64,000 nucleotides of DNA, from the NCBI RefSeq assembly GCF_049943125.1, contig NZ_CP188040.1, forward strand, positions 310,001-374,000, in the 5' to 3' direction. The notes below the pieces were generated by a model, which had not been told where the DNA came from, searched no databases, and worked only from the letters and a program-made list of their open reading frames with translations. Below are positions 50,664 through 59,826 of the stretch, piece by piece. A program made the translations under genes and the position numbers. This stretch comes from JAEXZL01 sp049943125. Lineage in GTDB: Bacteria; Bacillota; Clostridia; Clostridiales; Clostridiaceae. Within the stretch, counting starts at the first letter, position 1. Each line of letters begins with the position of its first letter.

Positions 50664-51697
50664 TTTTTACTCTCCTTTAACAGCAGATAAACAAAATAGC
50701 TGCCTCCTATAAAATTAATGATTACACTAAGGCTTGTATTGAAGCTGAAAACTCTCTCTACCAGGAGCTGACCCCCTACCATGGCTATAACACTTAAAAG
50801 GAAGGCTGTTATAAACCAATATTCATGTCTGAAGGTCTTCATGAGCTCCTTTGCCAGGTTTACAACCAATATTCCCAAAAAGGTTATAGGACCTACTAAA
50901 GCAGTAGCAACACTTACTAATACCGATACCATAAGCATATATTTTTTTACCATTCGGTGATAATCTACTCCTAGATTAATAGCATTATCCTTCCCTAAGG
51001 ATAATACATCCAGGGATTTAATATCCTTAAGCGATAGAGCTATCACTAAGGCTACGACTATCATACCTATGGTAAGGAGCTCAGTATTTATATTACTGAA
51101 GCTAGCAAACATCTTATTCTGAACTATTAAAAATTCATTTGGATCTATAAGTAGCTGCATAAAAGAAGAAAGACTTGAGAAGAAGGTTCCAAATATCATT
51201 CCTACTAAAAGAAGGAAGTATACATTCTGTCCATCTCTTTTAAACATGAGCTTATACAATATTCCTGAAAAAGCCGCCATAAGCACCAGGCTTATTAAGA
51301 AATTTATATTTTTGTTTGCTGCTGCAAAGCTTGTTGACCCTAAAAAGAACACAATTAGTGTTTGTATGAAAGTATATAAAGAATCAAGTCCCAATACACT
51401 TGGTGTCAGCACTCTATTATTTGTTATAGTCTGAAAGGCTACGGAAGAAAAGGATATCGCTCCTCCCGTTAAAATCATACCCATTAATTTTTTCACTCTT
51501 CTTGGAAAACTAAAAGCAAAGCTCTTAGGCGATATATCTATAAACAGAAAGGTTAATAAACATGCGGCAGATAAAATTACTAATAGAGCAATAATTCTCT
51601 TATTGGAATCATCAAGTACTCCACTTAAAAGATTTTTTCTTACCACTACTTTCTTCCTGGATGTAATCTCAATAGCATCTGTCCCATTATACTGCAT
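50660..51697 (-). CDS. yclO: Iron-siderophore ABC transporter permease (YclO type)
   Basis: A 345-residue FecCD-family permease with nine or ten helices. Markers are FPRRVKKLMGMILTGGAISFS at the start and GPITFLGILVVNLAKEL in the coupling region, as in YclO. AAGGAG precedes the start, which overlaps yclN by 11 bases. It forms the heterodimeric channel with YclN. Confidence 0.92.
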   Translation of the reverse strand: MQYNGTDAIEITSRKKVVVRKNLLSGVLDDSNKRIIALLVILSAACLLTFLFIDISPKSFAFSFPRRVKKLMGMILTGGAISFSSVAFQTITNNRVLTPSVLGLDSLYTFIQTLIVFFLGSTSFAAANKNINFLISLVLMAAFSGILYKLMFKRDGQNVYFLLLVGMIFGTFFSSLSSFMQLLIDPNEFLIVQNKMFASFSNINTELLTIGMIVVALVIALSLKDIKSLDVLSLGKDNAINLGVDYHRMVKKYMLMVSVLVSVATALVGPITFLGILVVNLAKELMKTFRHEYWFITAFLLSVIAMVGGQLLVERVFSFNTSLSVIINFIGGSYFVYLLLKESKK

Positions 51698-52640
51698 ATT
51701 CTTTTCTCCTTAGTATTAGATATAGAAATATTCCACTTCCTATTACGCCTACCACAACCCCTATAGTCAGCTCATAAGGATAGATAAGCACTCTACTCAA
51801 TATATCACAGGCTAGTACAAAAACAGCTCCTAGCAGTGCTGTGTGAGGTATATTTTCTCTAAGATTATCTCCATTATATAGAGAAACAATATTAGGTATA
51901 ATAAGTCCTAAAAATGGTATAGAACCTACAGTAAGAACCGTTACAGAGGTGATTAAGGATACAATCACCAGCCCTAAGGTAACTACTTTATTGTAATTAA
52001 GACCAAGGTTCACAGAAAACTCCTCTCCCATACCTGCAATAGTAAACTTATTGCTGTAGATATAAGCTATTACCACTAAGGGTATTCCAAGATACAAGAG
52101 CTCATATCTTCCCTTAATAATTAATGCAAAATTCCCTTGAAGCCAGGAGGATATGTTCTGAACCATATCATATCTATAAGCAAAAAAGGTAGTAACAGAG
52201 CTTATGATGTTTCCCAGCATTATTCCAAGTAACGGAATAAATATTGCATTTTTATATTTTATTTTGTTTAGTATTTTCATAAATAAAAAGGTTCCACCTA
52301 AGGCAAAAGCAAAGGCTATAAGCAGTTTTTCCACATAGCTTGCTGAACCAAAGAGCAGCATGGCAACTAAAATACCTAGCCTAGCCCAATCATTAGTTGC
52401 TGCAGTAGTAGGAGATACAAACTTATTTCTGCTGATTGCCTGCATTATAAGTCCACTAATGCTCATACTCATACCAACAACTATTATGCTCACAAGCCTT
52501 GGTATTCTGCTTAAGATCATCACCTGAAGGCTTCCCTTTGAAAAATTAAAAATCTCCCAAATCTTTATATCCCTAACACCGATAAACAATGAAAGAAAGC
52601 TCAATATTATAAGTGTGATAAACAAGTATCGTTTTTTCAT
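51687..52640 (-). CDS. yclN: Iron-siderophore ABC transporter permease (YclN type)
   Basis: A 317-residue FecCD-family permease: SRIPRLVSIIVVGMSMSISG near residue 35 and GSIPFLGLIIPNIVSLYNGDN in the coupling loop are typical. The ATG at 52640 has AGGGGG four bases upstream; an in-frame ATG at 52718 lacks one. It is the first gene of yclNOPQ and is divergent from an AraC-family regulator. A Fur-like box lies about 100 bases upstream. Confidence 0.92.
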   Translation of the reverse strand: MKKRYLFITLIILSFLSLFIGVRDIKIWEIFNFSKGSLQVMILSRIPRLVSIIVVGMSMSISGLIMQAISRNKFVSPTTAATNDWARLGILVAMLLFGSASYVEKLLIAFAFALGGTFLFMKILNKIKYKNAIFIPLLGIMLGNIISSVTTFFAYRYDMVQNISSWLQGNFALIIKGRYELLYLGIPLVVIAYIYSNKFTIAGMGEEFSVNLGLNYNKVVTLGLVIVSLITSVTVLTVGSIPFLGLIIPNIVSLYNGDNLRENIPHTALLGAVFVLACDILSRVLIYPYELTIGVVVGVIGSGIFLYLILRRKEYAV

Positions 52641-52741
52641 TTGTCCCCCTAAAGCTCCCATTTCCGTCAGTTTATAGCTTTGACGAAATTCACATAAATT
52701 GATATAATTAAATCTCATTGGTAATTATACCCGATTAATAA

Positions 52742-52756
52742 TGATTTCTATTCTCA
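52742..52756 (-). promoter_or_regulatory. Fur-box-like site upstream of yclN
   Basis: On the minus strand TGAGAATAGAAATCA resembles the 7-1-7 Fur box TGATAATNATTATCA (about 10 of 14 informative positions). It lies in the divergent region between yclN and the AraC regulator. Iron repression fits the genes but the match is moderate. Confidence 0.5.
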
Positions 52757-52890
52757 ATGAGTATTCTATCAGTTATTTTTAAATAAATCTTAACTATATT
52801 TGTTTTTTTATAAAGATATTTATATATATTAATAAAAAGTTAATCTAACACTTCATCAGACATTAATGAATTTACTTTGGAGGGATATAT

Positions 52891-53661
52891 TTGCAAATTG
52901 AACTATATTTAAATCAGAAACAGATGGAGGAAACCTCTAGAGGCTTTTACCATTGCACCCATATCCCTATAAGATTCTATGCTTCTAATCAAAGGCCTAT
53001 AGCTTCTTTTGGGTACACAGAGGACTCTGCCTGTCTTATAGATGAATATCATATATATAGAAAGCTTAAAGAAAAATTGTCAAAATCTATTGGAATCTCT
53101 GCCTATGAAACCATAGTAGTAGAGGAAGCCATAAGCTTCACTGGGGTTTTATCCTGTCCAAGAAACTTAGATAAAGGTATATACATATTAGGTCCCTATT
53201 CCACGGAGACCACTATTGGCCCTGGCATACCCTATAAACCAGATAAATATATACCAAATTTAATTAATCTGCTTAAAACCATAGAAAAAAGCACTGAACT
53301 TTCTTCTATAAAAATAGAAGATAACAATGCTAACTATAGTAATTATATAAAAAAAGCAATAGACTACATGTATGAGAATTACAAGGAAACCATAACCCTT
53401 GATGATATATCAAATCATCTAAATCTTAACAAATGCTATCTCTGCAGTATATTTAAGAAAGAGGTAAATAAGACAGTCTCTCAATTTTTAAATGAAATTA
53501 GAATAAATAAAAGCAAAGAGCTTCTCTTAAAGGAAGGTTATTCTGTTCTGGACATAGCACTTCATGTAGGCTTTAATAATCAAAATTATTACAACATGAC
53601 CTTTAAAAAGCTTACAGGAACTACACCTTTAGAATATAAGAGAAATTCACTAGGAATATAA
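52891..53661 (+). CDS. AraC-family regulator of the siderophore operon
   Basis: A 256-residue regulator starting at TTG (52891) with a strong GGAGGG upstream. The C-terminal double helix-turn-helix is clear: ITLDDISNHLNLNKCYLCSIF and YSVLDIALHVGFNNQNYYNMTF with KLTGTTPLEYK. The N-terminal 140 residues form a ligand-sensing domain (SCPRNLDKGIYILGPYST). It is divergent from yclNOPQ and may activate it on sensing the siderophore, as Btr and YbtA do in other bacteria. Confidence 0.88.
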   Translation: MQIELYLNQKQMEETSRGFYHCTHIPIRFYASNQRPIASFGYTEDSACLIDEYHIYRKLKEKLSKSIGISAYETIVVEEAISFTGVLSCPRNLDKGIYILGPYSTETTIGPGIPYKPDKYIPNLINLLKTIEKSTELSSIKIEDNNANYSNYIKKAIDYMYENYKETITLDDISNHLNLNKCYLCSIFKKEVNKTVSQFLNEIRINKSKELLLKEGYSVLDIALHVGFNNQNYYNMTFKKLTGTTPLEYKRNSLGI

Positions 53662-53704
53662 ATAGGACATGTTATAAGTTATGAGTCTTATAACACGTCC
53701 TATA
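53661..53704 (+). terminator. Shared hairpin between convergent AraC and SDR genes
   Basis: AATAGGAC-TGTTATAAG pairs with CTTATAACA-GTCCTAT (one mismatch) around an 8-base loop, then ATTATTTATT. It lies right after the AraC stop and about 40 bases from the SDR stop. Confidence 0.7.
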
Positions 53705-53742
53705 TTATTTATTATATACTAAAAAAATGTACTAGCTACTTA

Positions 53743-54498
53743 TTAATATGCGGTCCATCCTCCATCAGCAGTTATAGCCACTCCGTTTACTAAGCTGGAT
53801 TCATCAGAAGCAAGAAAAACAGCAATATTGGCTATTTGATCAGGCATTCCCGTGCCCATACAGTTGGAAGTCCCAGACATAGCTCTTTTATATCCCTCTT
53901 CATGGAATGTTCCATTTTGAGTAATTTCCGTTTGAACTCCTCCTGGACAGATGCTGTTGCATCTTATATTCTTATTTCCATAGTAAAAAGCGGTATTCTT
54001 AGATAGTCCTTCAAGTCCATGCTTAGATGAGGTGTAAGCTGCACCAGCTTTGTATCCACAAAGACCTCCAATGGAAGATACGTTTATAATACAGCCCTTC
54101 TCTTGTTTCAGCATTGTAGGTATAACTTCTCTAATTGCATAGAAGGGTCCATTGAGGTTTACCTTCATTATTTTTTCCCACATCTCATCACTTACATCAG
54201 CAACAGGAGCAAATTCATCGAGAATCCCCGCATTATTTACTAATATATCAACTCTTCCATAGGCATCCAAAGCCTTCTGATGCATATTTTTAATATCCTC
54301 GAGGCTTGATACGTCTCCCCTTACAGCTATTATTTCACCAAGGAGTCCCTCAGCATCCCGTACTAATTCCTGAAGCCTTTCTAACCTTCTTGCAACGGCT
54401 ATAACCTTTGCTCCTTCTTTTGCATACTGCATTGCTATTTCTCTACCTATTCCAGAGCTAGCCCCTGTAACAATTGCAACCCTATCCTTTAATCTCAT
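53743..54498 (-). CDS. Short-chain dehydrogenase/reductase
   Basis: A 251-residue classical SDR. NAD(P) motif TGASSGIGREIA (residues 12-23), NNAG near 89, active site Ser with YTSSKHG (Tyr and Lys), and the C-terminal VNGVAITADGGWTAY as in FabG/glucose dehydrogenase relatives. A basic residue cluster (ARRLERL) after the second strand suggests NADP preference. Single gene; substrate unknown. Confidence 0.9.
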   Translation of the reverse strand: MRLKDRVAIVTGASSGIGREIAMQYAKEGAKVIAVARRLERLQELVRDAEGLLGEIIAVRGDVSSLEDIKNMHQKALDAYGRVDILVNNAGILDEFAPVADVSDEMWEKIMKVNLNGPFYAIREVIPTMLKQEKGCIINVSSIGGLCGYKAGAAYTSSKHGLEGLSKNTAFYYGNKNIRCNSICPGGVQTEITQNGTFHEEGYKRAMSGTSNCMGTGMPDQIANIAVFLASDESSLVNGVAITADGGWTAY

Positions 54499-54860
54499 AG
54501 TTTACCCCCTGTTGTTCTTTATTAATGGTTATTTTTTACAATCTATTTGTTAATATTTTATCAATTTACTCACACATTTACAATAGGTTTTACTTATTAT
54601 TATAAATACATACTTAATACCTATTTAAATTTATCAAAATGCCGTTTATTTTTATAAAATAACAATAATTACTCAAAATTTTCCGCATACACTTGATATA
54701 GCAGTCACAATCAGCAGTGGACATTTTCATCTTTTTAACATATCATTCTTTAATTATTAATATTTGTAATAATTGATTAAAAATAACAAATATAATAAAA
54801 TGTTATTATGATACAAATACTCTATAGTTTTTTCTAAATTTTATCGGAGGAGGTAGCGTA
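54499..54860. other. AT-rich divergent region upstream of iorA
   Basis: The region holds the upstream sequences of the divergent SDR gene and iorA. The only clear signal is the GGAGGAGG before the TTG start of iorA. No coding frame, T-box fold or repeat is visible. Confidence 0.5.
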
Positions 54861-56708
54861 TTGAATAGGATAGTTATTACTGGAAATGAAGCAGTAAGTA
54901 GAGGTTTTTGGGAAGCTGGCGGTGCCATAGCATCTAGTTATCCTGGCTCCCCTACAGTTTCAATATTGGATTCTATGAAATCGTATCCCGAAATTTTTGC
55001 ACAATGGGGAAGTAATGAAAAGGTAGCCATGGAAATTGCCATAGGAGGAAGCATGGCTGGTGCTCGTTCCTTAGTATCTATGAAACATGTTGGTATCAAC
55101 ATTGCATCAGATCCTTTTATGACTTTTACTCAAACAAAAACTAAGGGTGGATTTTTGCTTGTAGTAGGTGATGATCCTGGTTTATCCTCCTCACAAAATG
55201 AGCAAGATAGTAGGTTTTGGGGGAAATACGCCAACATTCCCGTATTAGATCCATCGACTCCTCAGGAGGTAAAGGATTTTGTTAAGGTAGGCTTAAAAAT
55301 AAGTGAGGACTTTAATACTCCTGTACTGATACGCTTAACTAGTCGTCTCTGCCATAGTAGAGGAATTGTAGAGCAAGAGGATAGAATTCCCGCTCCTATA
55401 TCTGGCTTTCAAGAGGAGCAAGGAAGATATTCAATGCTTCCACCTTATGCCGTGGCTGCTCAAGAATTTATGTATAATCGTATGATAAAGCTTAGAGAAT
55501 ATAACAATGAAAGCTCTTTAAATAGGCTTGAAAAAGTGGGTTCTGATGTTTTGATAATAACCAGCAGTCTTTGCTATGAAAACCTAAAGGAAATCAACCC
55601 TAGAGCAGACATATTAAAATTAGGCATGATTTGGCCAATGCCTCTAGAGTATATCCGCAGTCTCAGCGAAAATTACAGCAAAATAATAGTTTTGGAAGAA
55701 ACCTTGGGCTTTATGGAGGAAGAGCTTAAAATCAAAGGTATTCCTGCAGAAGGTAAGAAATACTTCTCTTACACAGGAGAATTAACCATAGAGGAAGTTA
55801 AAAAAGGCCTGGCAAAGGCAGGTATCATAGATAATAGTGATATGCCTAATGAAGAATATACTAAAGTACCAAGAACTCCCATGCTATGCACCGGCTGCCC
55901 TCATAGGCCTGTTTTTGATATATTAAAGAAGCTAAAGGCAACGGTAATTGGAGATATAGGCTGTTATTCCTTAGGTATATTAGAACCCTTTGAGGTTCAT
56001 AAAACTAATATAAGCATGGGTGCATCTCTTGGCATGGCACTTGGAGTTGCTAAAGCTCAAAGTCTTTCAGGAAACAAAAAACCTGTAGTAGCTACCATCG
56101 GAGATGGAACCTTCTTCCACTCAGGAATGACCGGCTTTATGCAGTTAGCCGACTGTGATGAGAATATCACTGTAATAGTAATGGATAACAGAACCACAGC
56201 CATGACTGGTGGACAGATCACTCCTACTACCAGTAAATACTTCAAGGAATATGAAAATCACGGAGTCAATATAAGCGACGTCCTCAGCTCCTTTGGAATA
56301 GAGGATATTACTATAGTAGACCAATTTAAATATAAGGAAACCAAGACAGCTATCGATGCGGCCATGAAAAGAGATGGCTTGTCAGTTATAATTACCACTC
56401 AGCCCTGCGCTCTCAACTTTAAAATTAAAAAGCCTCATTATTATGTAGATGAAAACACCTGTATAGGCTGCAGAAGCTGTATAAAAACTAACTGCCCAGC
56501 AATTTCCATGAAATTCTATCCGGGAAAAACCAAGAAAAATTCCTATATAGATCCTGATATGTGTGTAGGCTGCTCTGTATGTGCACAGGTATGTCCAGTT
56601 GGCGCTATAAAGTTAAGCTCTACTGGTGGTCTGGAATTAAACCCCTCAGGCGGTATACAGATAAATCCTTCTAGCGGCATACAGTTTGGCCCATCAAAGG
56701 AGGTATAA
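54861..56708 (+). CDS. iorA: Indolepyruvate:ferredoxin oxidoreductase, alpha subunit
   Basis: A 615-residue fused alpha/beta-type subunit starting at TTG behind GGAGGAGG. It has the N-terminal pyrimidine-binding domain (ASSYPGSPTVSILDSM), TGCPHRPVF, the TPP motif IGDGTFFHSGMTG with MDNRTTAMTGGQ, and two 4Fe-4S motifs (CIGCRSCIKTNCP and CVGCSVCAQVCP). It oxidises aryl pyruvates from Trp, Phe and Tyr to aryl-acetyl-CoA with ferredoxin. The last 28 residues are an unusual tail of three near-repeats (GGLELNPS, GGIQINPS, SGIQFGPS). Confidence 0.95.
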   Translation: MNRIVITGNEAVSRGFWEAGGAIASSYPGSPTVSILDSMKSYPEIFAQWGSNEKVAMEIAIGGSMAGARSLVSMKHVGINIASDPFMTFTQTKTKGGFLLVVGDDPGLSSSQNEQDSRFWGKYANIPVLDPSTPQEVKDFVKVGLKISEDFNTPVLIRLTSRLCHSRGIVEQEDRIPAPISGFQEEQGRYSMLPPYAVAAQEFMYNRMIKLREYNNESSLNRLEKVGSDVLIITSSLCYENLKEINPRADILKLGMIWPMPLEYIRSLSENYSKIIVLEETLGFMEEELKIKGIPAEGKKYFSYTGELTIEEVKKGLAKAGIIDNSDMPNEEYTKVPRTPMLCTGCPHRPVFDILKKLKATVIGDIGCYSLGILEPFEVHKTNISMGASLGMALGVAKAQSLSGNKKPVVATIGDGTFFHSGMTGFMQLADCDENITVIVMDNRTTAMTGGQITPTTSKYFKEYENHGVNISDVLSSFGIEDITIVDQFKYKETKTAIDAAMKRDGLSVIITTQPCALNFKIKKPHYYVDENTCIGCRSCIKTNCPAISMKFYPGKTKKNSYIDPDMCVGCSVCAQVCPVGAIKLSSTGGLELNPSGGIQINPSSGIQFGPSKEV

Positions 56709-56710
56709 CC

Positions 56711-57307
56711 ATGGCAACCACAAATATTTTAATATGCGGTGTAGGTGGACAAGGTCTCGTCCTTTCCACAACAATAATATCAGAGGTTTGCTTTATAGAA
56801 GGCTATGACTTAAAAACCAGTGATGTCATAGGACTATCTCAACGTGGTGGAAAGGTTTGGGGCCATGTACGCTTTGGCGAAAAGGTATACTCCGCCTCAA
56901 TCCCCCAAGGAGAAGCAGACTACATCTTAGCCCTAGAACAGCTAGAAGGTCTTCGCTGGCTCCCAATGCTCCGTCCAGAAGGTAAGGTAATACTCAGTGA
57001 AGAAATAATATATCCTAACAGAGTGCTCCTAGAAAAAGAGGAATATCCCCAGGATATCAAAGAAACAATGAAATCCAAAGGCTATCAGGTATATGATGTA
57101 AACAGCAAAGAAGCCTGCAGAGCCCTAGGAAACATAAAAGCCTCAAACACTTATCTCCTAGGCGTTCTATCCACCTTCCTTCCCTTCAAAGAAGAAAGCT
57201 GGCTTGAGGCTATAAAAACCACCGTATCCCCAAAAATCCTCCCAGTAAACCTAGCCGCCTTCAAAGCCGGCCGAGGCGTATACACCCTCACCCAAGCCTC
57301 AAACTAG
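56711..57307 (+). CDS. iorB: Indolepyruvate:ferredoxin oxidoreductase, beta subunit
   Basis: A 198-residue gamma-domain subunit beginning NILICGVGGQGLVLSTTI and with DVIGLSQRGGKVWGHVRFG. It starts 2 bases after the iorA stop, so the two are co-translated. A long hairpin terminator follows 1-2 bases after its stop. Confidence 0.95.
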   Translation: MATTNILICGVGGQGLVLSTTIISEVCFIEGYDLKTSDVIGLSQRGGKVWGHVRFGEKVYSASIPQGEADYILALEQLEGLRWLPMLRPEGKVILSEEIIYPNRVLLEKEEYPQDIKETMKSKGYQVYDVNSKEACRALGNIKASNTYLLGVLSTFLPFKEESWLEAIKTTVSPKILPVNLAAFKAGRGVYTLTQASN

Positions 57308-57308
57308 C

Positions 57309-57377
57309 AAAAAAACACCCCCACACAGGCCCACCAGGAAGCTCACCTTCCTCTCGGCCCCCTCAGGGGTGTTTTTT
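57309..57377 (+). terminator. Terminator after iorAB
   Basis: An outer stem AAAAAACACCCC / GGGGTGTTTTTT encloses an inner hairpin AGGAAG-CTCA-CCTTCCT. T runs on both sides allow use by either convergent gene. Confidence 0.85.
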
Positions 57378-57842
57378 CTATCTCTTAGCTTTTAGCTCTC
57401 TGCTCTTTACTCTTGCTCTTTTTCTCTTATCTTTTTGCTCTTACCTATTGGCTCCCAGCCCAATAATCTCCCTATTAGCCCTCAGCTAATAATCTACCTC
57501 TTCTTCTCTCTTATCTTTTTGCTCTTCTCTTTTGCTTTTTGCTCTTTTTCTCTCTTCTCTCTTCTCTCTTCTCTCTTCTCTATTCTCTCTTCTCTCTTCT
57601 CTATTCTCTCTTCTCTATTCTCTATTCTCTGCTCTTTTGCTCTTATCTTTTTGCTCTTTTTCTCTCTTCTCTATTCTCTCTTCTCTTTTCTCTATTCTCT
57701 GCTCTTTTGCTCTATTCTCTCTTCTCTATTCTCTATTCTCTGCTCTTTTGCTCTTATCTTTTCAACTCTTAGCTCTTACTTCTTACCTCTTAGTTCTGCT
57801 CTTTTCAACTCTTACCTCTTACCTCTTACCTCTTACCTATTC
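57378..57842. repeat. Pyrimidine-rich heptamer tract D
   Basis: The longest tract (about 460 bases). It includes many TCTCT-TCTCTA-TTCTCT units at 57550-57740 and a closing series of perfect CTCTTAC heptamers at 57805-57840. A 40-base section near 57450 (GCTCCCAGCCCAATAATC) interrupts it. It ends at the stop codon of the cysteine hydrolase gene: AAT AGG TAA GAG GTA AGA on the minus strand, so the stop is a repeat word. Plus-strand frames of up to 196 codons across it are composition artefacts. Confidence 0.88.
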
Positions 57843-58363
57843 ACCACTCTAATCTGCAGCCCCTCCATTACATCCAACACCTTCTCATTCATAGAATCAT
57901 CGAAGCTAGCGGTACACTGTGCATCTACTATAATTTCCGCCTCTGGCAGCGCCGATTTTGCCAGTATACCATTGGATATCACGCAAATATTGGAGACCAA
58001 GCCCACAAGCTCTATACTGTCATAAGCTTTGCCCTTTAAATAGTTAGCTAAATCTAAGGAGCCAAAGGTTCCCTTTTCAAAGATAATATCCTCTGAAGAT
58101 TTAAGAGAATCAATCCTTCCATAGAGCTCCCAGCCTTCCCTTCCTTTTATGCAGTGCTCCACGGGAAGGTTTCTTCCCTCCTGGGTGCTGAGGTAATTTT
58201 CAGGATGAGTATCATAGGTAAATACAACCTCATTCCCATGCTCCTTATAATCTATTATCTTATTATATATATTATTCTCTAGCTCTACCGCCTTAGAAAA
58301 TCCAAGGCTTCCATCTACGAAATCCTTTTGATAATCCACAACTATAAGCAGCTTTTTACCCAT
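57833..58363 (-). CDS. Isochorismatase-family cysteine hydrolase (nicotinamidase-like)
   Basis: A 176-residue hydrolase: catalytic Asp in LLIVVDYQKDFVDGSLGF, Lys in FEKGTFGSL, and the nucleophile Cys in LVGLVSNICVISNG. The order fits PncA-like nicotinamidases, which convert nicotinamide to nicotinate. The ATG at 58363 follows GGGAGGAGAG; a longer frame begins at 58399. The stop codon is formed at the first word of pyrimidine tract D. Confidence 0.85.
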   Translation of the reverse strand: MGKKLLIVVDYQKDFVDGSLGFSKAVELENNIYNKIIDYKEHGNEVVFTYDTHPENYLSTQEGRNLPVEHCIKGREGWELYGRIDSLKSSEDIIFEKGTFGSLDLANYLKGKAYDSIELVGLVSNICVISNGILAKSALPEAEIIVDAQCTASFDDSMNEKVLDVMEGLQIRVVNR

Positions 58364-58467
58364 AATATTCTCTCCTCCCTGATAACATTTCAGCGGCATA
58401 AATTACTAATTACATAAATTAATTATAATATTATCAGAAAGGAGTTTTCAATGGTTAATTCATTTAT

Positions 58468-59772
58468 TTAAGCTGCTTCACCTTCTCCTCCAACAATCTC
58501 ATTCTTTGAGGTTTCAGCCACTAAAAGCGCTGCAACCGAAGCTCCTGTTATATTGGTAAGAGTTCTTCCCATATCAATAATTGCATCCACTGCAAGAACC
58601 ATAGCCATTGCCTCAACTGGGAAGCCTATGCTGGTTAATACTACCGTAGTAGCTATAGTTGCAGCACCAGGAACACCTGCCACACCAATGGAGCCAATGA
58701 TAGCTGCAAATACTATAAGGGCATAATGTCCCATGGTCATATCTACATTCATAACATTTCCTATGAAGATTGCAACAATCGCTGGGTATAAACCTCCGCA
58801 GGAGTTCATTCCCATGGAAGCTCCCAAGGAAGCAACAAAGGTCGCTATGCTCTTTGGAACCCTTACATTATCTATGAGGCTTTGAATGGTAACAGGGAGT
58901 GTTCCATAGCTAGATTGAGTGGTAAAAGCAACAATCTGTGCTGGCCCAATTCCTTTAAAAAATTCAATAGGATTCCTCTTACCTAAGGTTGCAACCAATG
59001 GAGTGTGTATTAGAAGCATGATAAGAATATTACCAACATACACTGCTATTATAAAGGTTCCAAGTGGAAGGAGTGTAGAAAGTCCATTTCTTGCAACAGC
59101 CACAGCAATAAGTGCAAATACTCCATAAGGTGTTAGCCTTAATATCATCTTAGTGACTCTAATAAATATATTGTTTAAGGATTTTATAAGTTCCTTGAAA
59201 GGTTTTATACTTTCAGGCTTCCTGTTACCTTCAATTAGCATTGCTATGGCAATAAACATAGAAAATATCATAACTGCTATAACATTCCCATTAGCCATTG
59301 CAGCAAAGGGATTGGTAGGTAGCATGTCTAATATAACCTGGCTGAATTCCGGTATAACTCTTGGTTCAAAGCCTTCAGCTGGAGTAAAGGACATCCCATT
59401 ACCTACATTAAATAAACGTCCAATTACTATACCAAGGGCTGAAGAAAGGCCTGTGGTTAACAATAGGAAAAATATTGCCTTTAGCCCCATTGTTCTTAAA
59501 GCCTTTATATCCTTAAGATTCATTATACTTGATATGATTGAAACCATAACAAGAGGAACAACAATCATCTTGATTAAGGAAGCATAACCACTTCCTAAGG
59601 GTCTTATAAGCAGAACATCCTCCCCAAAGATTAAGCCAGCTATCATACCGAGAGCCATAGCTATAAGAACTCTATAAGAGAATTTCACTTTCTTCGATGC
59701 AAGGATATATAAAACCGCAACAGCTAACGCTGCTGATAAAAGCACTAAAATATTTGTAAAATTAATATTCAT
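58468..59772 (-). CDS. tcyP: Dicarboxylate/cation symporter, L-cystine type (TcyP-like)
   Basis: A 434-residue symporter of the SLC1-like DAACS family. TcyP-like blocks are GSGYASLIKMIVVPLVMVSI, LDMLPTNPFAAMANG, LTPYGVFALIAVAVA, SLGASMGMNSCGGLYPA and DMGRTLTNITGA. Aspartate/glutamate carriers of the same superfamily have different signatures at the last two. Expression is governed by a T-box leader whose best specifier codon is TGC (cysteine), which supports cystine as substrate. The terminator of the leader lies about 55 bases before the start. Confidence 0.85.
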   Translation of the reverse strand: MNINFTNILVLLSAALAVAVLYILASKKVKFSYRVLIAMALGMIAGLIFGEDVLLIRPLGSGYASLIKMIVVPLVMVSIISSIMNLKDIKALRTMGLKAIFFLLLTTGLSSALGIVIGRLFNVGNGMSFTPAEGFEPRVIPEFSQVILDMLPTNPFAAMANGNVIAVMIFSMFIAIAMLIEGNRKPESIKPFKELIKSLNNIFIRVTKMILRLTPYGVFALIAVAVARNGLSTLLPLGTFIIAVYVGNILIMLLIHTPLVATLGKRNPIEFFKGIGPAQIVAFTTQSSYGTLPVTIQSLIDNVRVPKSIATFVASLGASMGMNSCGGLYPAIVAIFIGNVMNVDMTMGHYALIVFAAIIGSIGVAGVPGAATIATTVVLTSIGFPVEAMAMVLAVDAIIDMGRTLTNITGASVAALLVAETSKNEIVGGEGEAA

Positions 59773-59826
59773 TGTATTACCTCCATTTATTTTTTATATG
59801 TACAATCTTATACCGGTAAAAATAAA

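Noticed and set aside
57435..58025. Long plus-strand frames of low-complexity Leu/Ser/Phe in tract D, and similar frames at 14893-15183 and 23862-24080
   Set aside because: They arise because C/T-only sequence contains no stop codons on that strand. There is no ribosome binding site and the frames run antisense into real genes.
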